A stretch of DNA of 64,000 bases from Hepsetus odoe (Eukaryota > Chordata > Actinopteri > Characiformes > Hepsetidae). The stretch's first letter is position 1. Every line of letters begins with the position of its first letter. Where the stretch lies: NCBI GenBank assembly GCA_017165825.1, contig CM029372.1, positions 1 to 64,000 on the forward strand. Direction: 5' to 3'. The notes under the pieces are model-generated. The model worked only from the letters and a program-made list of their open reading frames with translations, did not search any database and was not told where the DNA came from. The position numbers were made by a program, and so were the translations under genes. Of this stretch, positions 20,623-33,014 are shown piece by piece.

Positions 20623-23094
20623 CTTCTTCTTTTTCTTTCGGCTGCTCCCGTTTAGGGGTCACCACAGCGAATCAACTGTCCCTATTTCTTCTGGTCCTCT
20701 GCATCTTCTTGCTTCAAACCGACCACCTGTACGTCCTCTCTCACCACATCCATAAACCTCCTCTTTGGTCTTCCTCTTCTCCTCTTTCCTGGCAGCTCCA
20801 TCTTCAACATCCTCCTTCTAATATAATCCTCATTTCTTCTCTGGACATGTCCAAACCAATGCAACCTTGCTTCTCTAACTTTGTCTCCAAGACGTCTAAC
20901 CTGAGCTGTCCCTCTAAGATACTCATTTCTAATCCTGTCCATCCTCGTCACACCCAACGAAAATCTTTAACTCTGACGCCTCCAGCTCCACCTCCTGTCT
21001 TTTCGTCAGTGCCACCATCTCCAACCCATACAACATAGCTGGTCTCACTACTGTCCTGTAAACCTTCCCTTTTACTTCTCCACACATTCCAACCTGCCTT
21101 CACTCTCTTCTTCACCTCTCTTCCACACTCGCCATTACACTTAACTGTTGATCCCAAGTATTTAAACTCCTCCACCTTTGTTACCTCCACTCCCTGCATC
21201 CTAACCACTCCACTTTCCTCCCTTTCATTCACACTCATGTATTCTGTCTTTGCCCTACTCACTTTCATTCCTCTCCTCTCCAGAGCATATCTCCACCTCT
21301 CCAGGTTCTCCTCAAGCTGCTCCCTACTCTCACTGCAGATCACAATATCAATATCATCAGCAAACAACATCGTCCACGGAGACTCCTGTCTAATCTCGTC
21401 CGTCAACCTGTCCATTACTATTGCAAACAAGAATGGGCTCAGTGCTGATCCTTGATGTAATCCAACCTCTACCTTAAATGCATCCGTCACTCCCACTGCA
21501 GATCTCACCACTGTTACACTGCCATCATACATGTCCTGAACTACTCACACATACTTCTCTGTAACACCAGACTTCCTCATACAAAACCACAACTCCTCTA
21601 TAAGCACCCTGTCATATGCTTTCTCCAAGTCCACAAAGGCACAATGCAGCTCCTTCTGACCTTCTCTGTACTTTTCCATCAACACCCTCAGAGCAAACAT
21701 TGCATCTGTAGTGCTCTTTCTTGGCAAAAAACCATACTGCTGTTCACTAATCCTCACCTCTTTTCTTAACCTAGCTTCCACTACTCTTTCCCATAACTTC
21801 ATGGTGTGGCTGATCAGCTTTATCCCTCTATAGTTACTACAGCTCTGTGCATCACCCTTATTCCTGAAGATTGGTACCAGTACACTTCGTCTCCACTCCT
21901 CAGGCATTTTCTCACTTGCCAAGATTGTGTTAAACAATCTGGTCAGAAACTCAACTACCATCTCCCCTAAACATATCCATGCTTCCACTGATATGTCATC
22001 CGGTCCAACAGCCTTTCCATTCTTCATCCTCTTCATTGCTGCCCTTACTTCCATCTTGTTTATTTGCTGCACTTCCTGGTTCAGTATCCTCACATCATCC
22101 AATCTTCTATCTCTCTCATTTTCTTCATTCATCAGCCTCTCAAAGTATTCCTTCCATCTGCTCAACACACTCTGTTCACCTGTGAGCATGTTTCCATTTC
22201 TATCTTTAATTGCCCTGACCTGTTGCACATCTTTTCCAGATCTGTCTCTCTGTCTAGCCAATCGGGAAAGGTCCTTTTCTCCCTCTTTACTGTCCAACCT
22301 CTCATACAATTCACTAAATACCTTATCTTTGGCCTTCGCCACTGCTTTCTTCGCCCTGCGGTTCATCTCCTTGTACACCTGTCTACTTTCTTCATCTCTC
22401 TGACTGTCCCATGTCTTCTTTGCCTCCCTCTTCTTTTGAATACACTCCTGGACTTCTTGGTTCCACCACCAGGTTTCCTTCCAGATGTCACACCAAGTAC
22501 ATTTCTAGCCGTCTGCCTCTTATACGTCACCCTGTGCTCCTCCCTCTTCTTAAAATAAGTATTAACTACAGCCATTTCCATCCTTTTTGCAAAATCTACA
22601 ACCATCTGACCATCAGCATGGTCAGATGGTTGACACCATGCCATTGACACCATACCTACCCGTCACCTCCTCATCACCTCTGTTCCCTTCACCAACATGA
22701 CCATTAAAATCTGCAACAATCTTCACTCTCTCTCCCCTGGGTACACTCTCTATCACTTCATCTACCGCACTCGAGAATTTTTCCTTCTCTTCCATCACTC
22801 TTCTTCTCACAACCAACTTGTGGAGCATAAGCACTAACAACATTCATTATCACACCTTCAACTTCCAGCTTCAAACTCATCACCCTCCCTGACACCCTCT
22901 TCACTTCCAAAACACTCTCCACATATTTGTTAACCCGGGCCTCGACCAGTATGGAATTCTGTATCGTTGTCCGCATATTGATTTGGCAAAGTTTTACACC
23001 GAATGCCCTTCCTGACGTAACCCTCCCCATTTACCCGGGCTGGGCCCAGGATGAAGAAATACAGTGGCTTGTGCATCCCTAGTGACTGGGTTGT
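20623..23094 (-). mobile_element. RTE-clade LINE
   Basis: A 2.47-kb minus-strand element flanked by near-identical TGAAAAACAYGTGT (20609-20622 and 23095-23108). It runs from a 5' segment at 22935-23085 through endonuclease and RT to a 3' end GGAGCAGCCGAAAGAAAAAGAAGAAGA. The flanking duplication is satellite sequence, so it inserted into the array. A 16-nt inverted duplication near 22600-22640 (CATCTGACCATCAGC / GCATGGTCAGATGG) marks an internal rearrangement. Confidence 0.85.
20682..23030 (-). pseudogene. RTE LINE endonuclease-RT ORF, frameshifted
   Basis: 23030-22622 holds apurinic-type endonuclease blocks (VVSAYAPQVGC, then DFNGHVGEG). 22653-22363 continues the endonuclease. 22378-21545 is RT fingers and palm (GKAVGPDDISVEAW, FRNKGDAQSCSNYRGI, HCAFVDLEKAYDRV). 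21532-20948 holds the FADD active site (FADDIDIVI, at about 21349-21365) and thumb. 20957-20682 is the C-terminal segment (VREARLHWFGHVQRR). These blocks are characteristic of RTE-clade LINEs. At least three frame changes are needed to read it through, so it is inactive. Confidence 0.85.
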
Positions 23095-23519
23095 TGAAAA
23101 ACACGTGTAATTTACAGTTTATAATGTAGAATACATTCTAGAAATGCAATTGCAGACTCAGTTTAACAGGTTTTCACATTGGGAGTGCCAGAAAATGAAA
23201 ACAATTGAAAAAACATGTATGCTTGGTTTAAAAGACACTGTGCTTGCTCAAAGCGCTGGAAACGCTCTTTTATAGCACATTGGCTACAAGCAGCAAGTTT
23301 AAAGCGTACAAATAGAAGGTTGAAAAACATGAGTAATTTACAGTTTATAATGATGAATACGTTCTAGAAATGCAAGTGGAGACTAAGTTTAACAGGTTTT
23401 CACATCGGGAGCGCCAGAAAATGAAAACAATTGAAAAACATGCATACTTGGTTTAAAAGCCCCTGTGCGTACTCCAAGCGCTGGAAACATTCTTTTGTAA
23501 GCCCAGTGGCTCCAAGCAG
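23095..23519 (+). repeat. Satellite block, two units
   Basis: 225-bp satellite resuming after the RTE insertion, ending inside a unit at GGCTCCAAGCAG where the ERV3 LTR begins. Confidence 0.88.
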
Positions 23520-24152
23520 TATAGTAAAAATCCCTTTACTTTTGTCCCTTTGCTTTTGCCCCTGTCTTACAGTGTCCCACCATCCAGTTCCAATGAAAAA
23601 TAAGCAGTAAAAGAGCTACATTTATAATTGAACAATAGCGGCACCTGCAAAAGGTTACATGTTGTCCGGTGTCTTATGCTATGTCATGAGTTCCCGGAAA
23701 ACATCCAGCAGCAAACAGATACATTTCTAAACTGAACAATAGTGCTCATAGACGGCCGGTAGCGAACAGTTACATTTCTAATCAAGCAGCTGCACTCACA
23801 ATTGGGAAACTGAATAAGAAGAAACCTTGAAATGTTGGTGGTGGTCAAGACAGGGAGTCATCAGTAAAAAGACCTTTGTCTATTGTTGGTGGAGTGGCAA
23901 AGGTGGAGGGAACTGAGGTTTCAATCATGACAGCATTGAATATTATTGGTGGAAAACTATTAATGGGATGGATTTATGTAAATTTAACGTGATTGAAATG
24001 TATTTAAAGTCCGAAGTTGGGATGAGCATTTTTTGGAGCTGCTCCCACTGGACCACGCCTGCTGAAACTCTTCAGTAAATTGGTTGTGCTGCATCTCTCT
24101 GACTTCGCTTGATTTTTGACTTCGTTTGATTACACTTCAATTTTCCACGACA
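23520..24152 (+). repeat. ERV3 5' LTR
   Basis: About 633 bp, aligning with 30910-31505 (shared TATAGTRAAAATCCC start, GTTTCAATCATGACAGC centre, TTTTCCACGACA end). Its first TGT appears lost. It has a TATTTAAAG TATA-like box near 24002. It differs from the second LTR by long indels in U3. Confidence 0.85.
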
Positions 24153-25409
24153 TATTTTGGCGCTGTCGGCAGGATTGAAAAGAGGCCGCGCGGGCTCCTG
24201 GTTCGGCACTGCTCCTCTGGGCCACTGCTGGTCTGGCACAGAACATTAAAGGTAAGCATTATTTCAGATTTCGCTGCCTTTTGGTTTTGGTTCTGTGTTA
24301 CGGACCAGCAGAGGGGGGCTTGGGGCCACTGGGAGACCTGTGCACCTCTCCAATAAAGAACTGTATTTAATGCTTGTGTTTATTACATATATATAAATTG
24401 GAACCGTGGAGTGAGAGGGTGAAATCCACTCTGAAATTAATTCTTTGCTGAAGTCAAAGAGGTGGGGCTGTGGTCAAACTGTAAAATAGTGGAATCTGAG
24501 CACATGTGCCAGTGTTGGCTTGACCCTGTTAGGGCAGTCAGCTTTTACAACCTGTAATGTATTACGGGTCACGTGGAGCGCTGGTAAAAGCCTGAGAGAT
24601 CCCGGACAGGTATTGTGCGGCCCATGGCTGGTAGCTCTTGGTGAATATGCGGACTCTGAGTAAAGTAGGTTGACGAATCTGACTTTCTTCTGAAATTCCT
24701 GAGGGGGCGTTGACGGTGGGTCGATAGGCCGCTAGGATATATGGCAGTCGTTTCGAGAACAAGGAGTTAAAAGATTGTATTGACCTGTTATTATTCCTAC
24801 GTGAAGTTGATGTGTGTCTCTGTCTGAAGATAAACCTGTGGCAGTCGTATAGTGAGGCCAGCGGTACATGTCCTCACAATAGCCCGGACAGCAAGGTTTA
24901 TGTCCAGACTTGTGGTTTGCGTTGTACAGTTTTATTGAATACTGAGTGATTAATTGTTGTTTTTAGAAGATTGTTCATAGAGAACTGAAAGAAGTAAGAT
25001 TTGTGTGTATACGTGTATTGCAGCTGCCAAAAAAAGTATGAATGAAGTAATGTGAGAGAGAGAGTGATCACTTTGAGAAGAAGCTACTTTGTGTATGTGT
25101 GTGTAACTGCAGTTCTGGTGAGTGTGTGTGGCTGTCAGTGTGAGAGGCGTTAAAGGGAGTGTGTGAAGAAGTGTGTGAAGAAGTGTATCTGTGTGTGTGT
25201 GTGACGTGAAATTGAATGTGAAATTGGCCCAACGCCCAGAAATTCCTCCGATAAAGGTTGACTGAGCATTTTTGGTACTGAGGTGCTGAATTTTTGGTTC
25301 TGAGGTGCTGATCTTAGAAGAATCAATTGTAAAGTAAAAACATCACTAATAAATTATTAAATAATTAATAGGTTAAGTGTTTTAAAGATAAATAAATAAA
25401 TAAATATAA

Positions 25410-25453
<44 letters not shown>

Positions 25454-25481
25454 GTGGGACAAAGAGAATCAAAGAATAAAG
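24153..25481 (+). other. ERV3 primer site and 1.3-kb leader
   Basis: Primer site TGGCGCTGTCGGCAGG at 24158; the tRNA is not identified. A splice-donor-like AAAGGTAAGC lies at 24249-24258 and is conserved in ERV4 (31602). On the minus strand 24762-24562 reads a short Ty3/gypsy-integrase-like phrase (KRLPYILAAYRPTVNAPSG), also present in ERV4. GT-rich and (TAA)n stretches (25411-25452) precede gag. Confidence 0.65.
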
Positions 25482-27780
25482 ATGACTAAAAAAACTAAAG
25501 TGAAGACCCTCAAGGGACAGGGTAAGTTGAAATCAACTGTGGAGAAGATGTGTGAAAAGAACCCCTTGATAAAGGATAAAGTTCTGAAGATAAGTCAAAA
25601 GTGGGCTAAACGTACCAAGGGCTTAAACACTAAATGGCCAGCAGAAAGCACATATGATGTAACACTTTGTGAGGCTCTGGAAATTCTCATCCTGAACCAC
25701 AAACCAAAGGACAAATCCAGTAAACGACAAGCAAAGCGACAGGATGAATTAGAAATCCTAAAATTGTTTAAAAAAAAAGGAGAAGAGGATTTTCAAAAAG
25801 CTATTAAAGGAAGACAGGAGATTAAAGAGAGAAGAAACAGAGAAAAATTTGAAGATGTATGATACCCCTCCACCTTATGTAGGACAGTATTCTGTCATTG
25901 AAGGGAAGTTTGATATTTCTGGACAAGTGACTGTAACAGATGACAAAAAGGATCCAGAACCAGAAGATGAACAAGAAGCAGCCTTGGAAGATGAGAAGAG
26001 AATCTCAGAGGATGCTGAGAGAACACCCAAAATCCCACCGACCCTCCACAAAAGGGAGGAGCCCTACTGCACAGGGAGAGAGAGAGAGAGTAGGCAACAG
26101 AGCAGTGAGACGATATATCCAGATCTTAATAAATTACAGCAGGAGTGGAGAAGTGTAGTACTAGAGAGTGAAGAGGCAGCAAGGAGAGAAAGGGAGTCAG
26201 AGGCACGGTCAGTGAAAGGTGATAAGGGAAGAATTAAGCAGACAGAAGGTGTTGGATTGTTACAGGAAGTACAGAAAACAGATGAGAAAAGAGAGAGAAT
26301 TAAGGAGAGAGTTAAAGGATATGGAAAGGGTGTTACAGGAAGAGGAAAGGAAAGTGAGGACTGAGATGAGTAAGGAAAGTAGAAATGAGAAAAGAGTGGG
26401 GTGGAGTGGACCAAGGGGGAGGCCCAAGAGCTGGATGACACAGAGCTTTGATGATTCTATCCAAAAAATAAGCAAATTAATTACTAATTTGGATGAAATT
26501 GTGCGTGTTGATAAAAAGTCCAAGGAGACAGAGTAGAAGGGTTAATGGTGAAATATGAGAAAGTGAACAATGAGATTCATGTAGAACCAGGTATGAGATT
26601 AAGTTCTGGAAGAAAATATGGGATGGTACAAGCACCTATATTGATTAAGGGAAGACATGCTCATTACATACCATGGCAGACCCAGGATTTGGAAGGGTTG
26701 GTCAATAGCTAGCTGCATGAAGGGGCCCAGAAGTGGATACTGGATTTTGAAGAAAAGACACTTGGGTGTCTCCTTGCTATAAGAGATGTAAAAGCCTTAT
26801 TGGCCAGAATGATTGGACAAAAGGGAATGGAAGAAATCATGGCAAAAGCAGGCATGGAGCATCACGCTGTGGATGCAACCAGTGATGGTGTGGAATTCAG
26901 TCCATACTGTAACAGACTGTGGAACGCAATGAGGGAAGTTTATCCAAGAAAATTAGACCTCAAGACTCTGAAAGTAGAACCAATAGGAGAAACTGAAAAT
27001 CCCTTCGCTTATGTTCATTGCATGAAAAAGATGTGGAGAGCAGAAGCAGGAAGTGACCCAGATCAAGACAACCTCTTGAAAGTGGTCTTTTGGACATTGG
27101 TCCTGGATGGCCTTCCAGAAAAAGTCAAAAGCAAACTGGAAGATGTAGCGGTACTGACTGATAAGACATTTGATGAATTTTAGCCCACGTGACACATACT
27201 GTGGATAAACACAGACAAAATGAAAAGAAAACCAAAGAATAAGAAAGAGAAGTGCTGAGAAAGGTGGCACAGCTTCAGCTGGGAGAACTGACAGGAAAAG
27301 CTAAGAAAAAGGGGGAAAAGACTCAAGCTGCAGTTGTGGAGGAAAAGACTCTGCAGGCATCACAAATGCCAGTGACTCCAAATCCTGCATCACCTGTGAG
27401 TCAGCAACTGGATGGAGTTCAACAACCACAGCAGCCCACAACTCCCTCAGTTCCAATCATCAATGTGTACGCACAGCCTGGCGGAAGTGGACCAAGCAAG
27501 CCGAAATTCGTCAGACAACAGCAGCAACAGCCTCAAGGTCCACCTGGAGTGTGTTCGGGATGTGGACAACCAGGACACACCCAAAGGTGATGTTCTGTAA
27601 AACCATGGGAAGGACCTGGAGTGCAGTGAGGTGCAGGCTCCCCAAATTGTGGGTCAAGAACAATTGCAGCAAAACCCAAATTTAGGACGTCCATGGACAG
27701 GAGGGGATCAGAACCCTGCCTGGACTGGATTGACTCAAAACTCTGGCCCAGTAAATTACTGGGGTGGACAGAATGGGTGC
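25482..27780 (+). pseudogene. gag: ERV3 gag
   Basis: Starts MTKKTKVKTL, a lysine-rich matrix-like region, then an acidic and charged middle in frames 25849-26364 and 26219-26536. The capsid follows at about 26580-27183, including the C-terminal capsid part, then a Gln/Pro-rich nucleocapsid at 27252-27590. The zinc knuckle (CSGCGQPGHTQR then stop) lacks its last Cys in frame. Several frameshifts and a stop in capsid (near 26710) break it. Compared with ERV4 it retains about 330 bp of capsid that ERV4 lost. Confidence 0.82.
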
Positions 27781-27822
27781 TAGGGTTCCACCAATCACAG
27801 CGGTCTGCCAGCGGAGAAAGCA

Positions 27823-30660
27823 TTGTGCACCAATCGCGGCGAAAAAATGGCGGCTACACCGCCCTATGTGAAACACTGCCAGAAAATGACGGATAACCCG
27901 TCCTCTGGGAAACAAAATAAGAAGACAGCAAAGAAAGCCGGCTGTGGTGTGAAAAGCAGGAGGCAAGCACCCTGTGTGGTGCCCAAACCCAGCTCCACTA
28001 ACCCGTCTGCCAGGCAGAGGGCAACAGAGGAGCCGTTCCAGATTAGAGAAATAACTTCGAGAATTCAGGAATTGGAACAGGAGCTACAGGAATCTCAGAA
28101 GGTCTGGCTGTCTATTCTGGGCACCGAAAGACAGACCAAAAATGTTTTTGTCGAGCAGCTCCAGGAAATGGAGGCTGAGCTCCTCGCCAAGGATCAGGAA
28201 ATTTGTACATGGAATCAGGATCTGAATGCCTTGGATGCAAAGTGTAAGAGATTGGAGGATGAAAACACCTCTCTTCAGTCCATGAATCACCAGCTACAGG
28301 TGAGCAACCAGTTTCAGGTACATTCCCTTCAGGAGGAACTAGCTACAGTAAATGGGGAACTTCAGGAAAAGCAGGCTGGGTACCTAGAGCGTGAGAAAGT
28401 CTGTAAGGGTCTCAGTGAACAGATAGTTTGGCTAACCGAAAGCTTGAACAGTACCCAGGAGAACTTAAGGGCTGAGTCGGAAAGACTCAGACAGGCCAAC
28501 ATGATGCACAGTGTACTTCTCACAGACATTCACCAATGAGATGATCAGATCAAACAACAGAGGGAGTTGCTGACAAGGCTCAACCAACAGCAAGACCTCT
28601 GTTCTGCAGATAACCAGCTCAGCTACCCATGAAAGACTGAAACACGAAGAAAAGCTCACCACTCTGCTTTCTCAACTTGAGGAGACCAAAGGACTCTTGT
28701 CTCTTTGCCAGAGTTACATTGCAACCATGGAAAGGGAGAGAGAGGTTTTAGTTCAAGCCAATGGTGAGCTTCGAGGAGAAGTCAGTGGACTCATGCAGGA
28801 GCTGAAGCAGTTGCAAGGCAACAGTGCCGCTCTGCAGGCAGAACTGCAAAAAGCCAGGAGGGAGACCAGTAAACCCACTGAGCTGCCAGACCCACCCAGA
28901 GAGTATGGTCAAGGAGGGCAGGTAATGCACAGTTTTGTATGTTTGATTATGGACAAAAAACAAAGTATTCGCTGTGTTTATGAAAACCTGGACTCCGTGA
29001 GATTCACCCTACTGGTACCTAGGGCAGAGTGTCACAGGACCAAGAAAGATTCTTCCATGTTTAGCACTTTTTTAGACTCTTTCAGGCCAAGGCTTTCCAG
29101 TGAGTTGGACCATTCCTCATGGGACCCCAGTGGCGAGTCGGGGAGAACAACAAGGAAGTTCCATGCAACCAATTGGTCGGCAGAGGTACCCATAACAATT
29201 AGGTCTCTTCTGAAATCACTCGCATTGATTACTGATTCGGAACACGGGCAGAGAAAGCCTCTGGTGGAGATCCTGTCCACAGATACTTCAGGTGAGAATA
29301 TAAACTTACATTTACATTTACATTTACGGCATTTAGCAGACGCTCTTATCCAGAGCAACTTACATGTCCTAATTACAGGGACAGTCCCCCTGGAGAAACT
29401 CAGGGTTAAGGGTCTTGCTCAGGGACCCAGTGGTGGTAGTGCTAGAGGTGGGATTCGAACCGGGGACCTCTTGATCCAGAGGTCCGTAGGCAAGTGCCCT
29501 ACCACTAGACCACCGCCACCCATGCGGTGGCTTGTATCGTAACAGAGAGGACCAAGAAATTAAGTTTCAGGATTATTTCCCCTCCACATTCCCAGTATCA
29601 AGGAGAGAGGCTAGGACTATTCAGAATCCCCTGACCTCTGCTGAAACCTATTGGCCAACTAGACAAAGACTTCTCAGTGAACCTGTTCAGAACATACCCG
29701 TACATATTGCTGGAACTGACATTGTATATGTTCCTTCCGCACAGTCAAAGTTACATAACCAGGGAACCACATCAAGGAAATTGACTCCCAGTCTGGTTCA
29801 TCATAAGCCACTTCCATCTATTACCTCAGGCATCATCTCTGGAATAGATTGCCTTTCATGGATCTCTTCGCTTGTTTTAGTGAATTCAGTAAGTAAAGTC
29901 ACAGAAATTGAGTCTAGTTCCTCAGAGGTACTCAATTCCCTTGACCTTAGCCTTTCAGAGAGTGATCCAGAGGAGGCGTGCTCCAGAATCTTTGTGGAAG
30001 CTACCGGTGATGACAATCCAGCAGCCCAATCTGATGTGCCAGTGGAGGCACATTTTGTGGTGTCCCACAGATACCAGAGGATTTAGTCGAACCCCCTCCT
30101 GCTCAGAAGAGAGTAACCCAGGTTGCCAAGTGTAAGGTCAGTAAAAGCAAAGCACAAGTTATCATGCCCCTCAGAGATGGAAGCACACGGTTACCCAGGC
30201 CTCCCAAAAGCCAGCAGTGCCAGAGGAGAACAACAGCGTTTACTGCTGCCGTGGAAGGATACCTTTCCTTTATTGCAGCCAGTGCACCCAAAAGAGTCTT
30301 CATGCCGGCTATTCTTCCCCCAAACCTCTTGCTAAATGCCCGTGTGAATGTCATCCCCGTTGGCAACACTACAACATTTGTACGAAAGAGACGAAAAATT
30401 CCACACCTCAGATGAAACGATAGTCATGGAGAGTGAGAAGGACAGAGACCGGAGGCGGAGCACACACTCGGTAAAGAGCTCTTCCCCTTCTAACCACAGA
30501 GAATCTCCTGTATTTAGCTTTTTTTCAGATGATGACCGGACAAGGCTCTCCAGCCAATCAGACGAGTCCTCTAGAGGCCCCAATACGGAGTCAGTGAGAC
30601 GGGTGACAGAGGAAACACGAGACAGCAGAAAGGCACCAAAAGAATGTGAATAAACATGAA
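27823..30660 (+). pseudogene. A-cc2 coiled-coil ORF, broken
   Basis: Frames 27823-28539, 28697-29300, 29532-30086 and 30123-30653 collinear with A-cc1. 27823-28539 is an unbroken 238-codon frame with a basic leader then heptads (RIQELEQELQESQKVWL, EQLQEMEAELLAKDQEI, LQEELATVNGELQEK). A frameshift near 28540-28600 and a SINE at 29307-29530 break the rest. The tail includes PLVEILSTDTSGE and SSSSEVLNSLDLSLSE, conserved with A-cc1. Conservation of the reading between two copies suggests the ORF was once under selection or recently derived. The source protein is not recognised. Confidence 0.75.
29307..29530 (-). mobile_element. tRNA-derived SINE in A-cc2
   Basis: The minus strand begins GGTGGCGGTGGTCTAGTGG with an A box (29500-29512) and a B box GGTTCGAATCC (29451-29461), then a body ending in the fish SINE tail (AAGAGCGTCTGCTAAATGCC) and a TAAATG repeat. 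A-cc1 shows the empty site (ATAAACTTGTATTGC). The tail matches widespread fish tRNA-SINE families; exact family not assigned. Confidence 0.85.
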
Positions 30661-30909
30661 TACCAAAGGGACTTGGTTATAAGGATATGGACTGAGACTC
30701 TGGGGTACCCCTCTCCGCCGCCAACAGCCCGACTGTGGCTGGTCTGGGTCCCACTCCCTGTATTTTTGTTTGTTAATATGAGAATATGGACCTGACCAGG
30801 TACCCCATTAAAGGGGCTATGTTTGTTTTCTTTGTTCCAGCTTGTCTCCCCTCCAGGTTCCGGCACTGGAGAAGCGCCCCCGGTGTTGCGCCCTTGAGAG
30901 GGGGGGTGA

Positions 30910-31505
30910 TGTTATAGTGAAAATCCCTTTACTTTTGTCCCTGTCTCACAGTGCCTCAAATTCCTGAGGTCACAGAATTTGTTGACCTAAATCTGACCCT
31001 AGAAAGTAGCAAGTAGCTGACCCTGCACTTAGTTCATTCTTACTTGTTTGCATCATCTCATGACCCCCCAGGAAACATCCAGCAGGAAAGAGTTACAGCT
31101 CTGCTTAGGCAGCTGCACTCATAAAATAGGGACACATGGGTGGATGCCTTGAAATATAGGTGGTAGACAAGGCAGGAATGTGGACAGTGAGAAGGCCTAA
31201 GTCTAATGGTGGGAAAGGGGCAAAGGTAGGGCAACTGAGGTTTCAATCATGACAGCATTGAATATTATTGGTGGAAAACTATTAATGGGATGGATTTATG
31301 CAAATTTTAAAGGGGTTTGAAATGTATTTAAAGTCCAACGTTGGGATAAGCATTTGGAGCTGCTCCCACTGGAACACACCTGCTGAAACTCTTCAGTAAA
31401 TTGGTTGTGCTGCATCTCTCTGACTTTGCTTGATTTTTGACTTTGTTTGGTTTTTGACTTAGAAAAAGTTTCAGACTTAGGCTCACACTTCAATTTTCCA
31501 CGACA
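30910..31505 (+). repeat. Shared LTR: ERV3 3' / ERV4 5'
   Basis: TGTTATAGTG...CCACGACA, about 596 bp. It has a TATTTAAAG near 31325. The primer site TGGCGTTGTCGGCAGG follows at 31511. Sharing one LTR between two internal regions is the usual result of recombination between tandem proviruses. Confidence 0.85.
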
Positions 31506-33014
31506 TAATTTGGCGTTGTCGGCAGGATTGAAAAGAGGCGGCACGGGCTCCTGGTTCGGCGCTGCTCCTCGGGGCCACTGCTGATCTGGCACAGAACATT
31601 AAAGGTAAGCATTATTTCAGATTTTGCTACCTTTTAGTTTAGGTTCTGTGTTACAGACCCGCAGAGGGGGGCTTGGGCCACTGTGCACCTCTCCAATAAA
31701 GAACTGTACTTCATGTTTACAAAAGAATGATAAATGAGTATTCATAGAAATTGGAACTGTGGAGTGAGAGGGTGAAATCCACTCTAAAATGATCTTTTTG
31801 CTGAAGTCAAAGAGGTGGAGCTGTGGCCCAACTGTAAAATAGTGGAATCTGAGTGTGCACACCAGTGTTGGCTTGACCCTGTTAGGGCAGTCAGCTTTTA
31901 AAGCCTGTAATATATTACAGGTCACGTGGAGCGCTTGTAAAAGCCTGAGAGATCTCGGACAGGTATTGTGCGGCCCATGGCTGGTAGCTCTCTGTGAATA
32001 CACAGACTCTGAGTAAAGTGGGTTGACGAATCTGACTTTCTTCTGAAATTCCTGAGGGGGCGTTGACGGTGGGTCGATAGGCCGCTAGGATATATGGCAG
32101 TCGTTTCGAGAACAAGGAGTTGAAAGATCGTATTGACCTTTGCTGTTTGTTTGAGGATGAAGCAGGAACGGTATTCCTATGCGAAGTTGATGTGTGCCTC
32201 TGTCTGAAGATAAACCTGTGGCAGTCGCTTTGTGGGGTCAGCGGTACATGTTCCTCACAGTAGGCCGGACAGCAACGTTTACGTCCAAACTTGTGGTTCG
32301 CGTTGTACAGTTTTATTAAATATTGAGTGATTAATTGTTGTTTTTAAAAGATTGTGCATAGAGAACTGAAAGAAGTAAGATTTGTGTGTACACATGTATT
32401 GTAGCTGCCAAAAAAGTATGAATTAAGTAATGTGAGAGAGAGTGATCACTTTTAGAAGAAGCTACTGTGTGTGTGTGTGTGTGTGTGTAACTGCAGTTCT
32501 GGTGAGAGTGTGTGGTTGTCAGTGAGAGAGGCGTTAAGGGGAGTGTGTGAAGAAGTGTATCTGTGTGTGTGTGTGCGCGCATATGGGTGATGTGTGAATT
32601 TTGACTGAAGGCCTCAAAAGAGAGTGCAGTGATATTTGTATATTCTTTTCTATAACAATTGAGCAAAATTAGAGAAGAAGAAAGTGAGAGGAACATTGTC
32701 ATAAACACATTAGAAGGGTGGGGGTCTATGGGAGTTTATGAAGCAGTGAACAAGGAATTGGCCCAACACCCAGAAATTCCTCTAGTAAAGATTGGCTGAG
32801 CATACAGAAAGTGTTGTACTGAGGTGCTGATCTTAGGAGAATCAATTGTAAAGAAAAAACATCACTGGTAAATGATTAAATAATTAGGTTAAGTGTTTAA
32901 ATAATAATAATAATAATAACAATAATTAAAATATACTATAAAAGTAATAATAGTACTATTAGTTGTAGTAATAATAATAATAATAAGTGGGACAAAGAGA
33001 GTCAAAGAATTAGG
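31506..33014 (+). other. ERV4 primer site and leader
   Basis: Aligns with the ERV3 leader. Splice-donor-like site at 31602-31611, antisense gypsy-integrase-like phrase at 32115-31915, GT repeats at 32467-32488 and (AAT)n at 32899-32990. No other gene is seen. Confidence 0.65.

Larger units (their letters stand above)
27781..30909 (+). mobile_element. A-cc2: coiled-coil cargo and 3' end of an A-family element
   Basis: It begins mid-leader (the CACAGCGGTC / GCGGAGA repeat also at 16600-16660 of A-cc1) without the A-family LTR or ORF start. It ends with the A-family 3' non-coding region (ATGGACCTGACCA, matching 41248) and a polypurine G-run at 30899-30906, directly before the ERV LTR. It is thus an A element body placed between ERV gag and ERV LTR. 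Confidence 0.8.
23520..31505 (+). mobile_element. ERV3: retroviral unit whose pol/env is replaced by A-family cargo
   Basis: Order: LTR 23520-24152, primer site, leader, gag 25482-27780, coiled-coil cargo 27781-30655, A-family 3' non-coding region and G-run 30656-30909, LTR 30910-31505. No protease, RT, integrase or env is present. The right LTR doubles as the 5' LTR of ERV4. The join from the gag end to the cargo is abrupt at 27781. The LTRs have diverged considerably, so this is not recent. Confidence 0.75.

Noticed and set aside
20532..22558. Several plus-strand frames up to 168 codons
   Set aside because: They are shadows of the minus-strand RTE ORF, with Ser/Leu-rich composition typical of antisense reading.
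29451..29530. tRNA gene
   Set aside because: A and B boxes are present but the sequence is the head of a SINE with a LINE-type tail, inserted in retroelement coding sequence.
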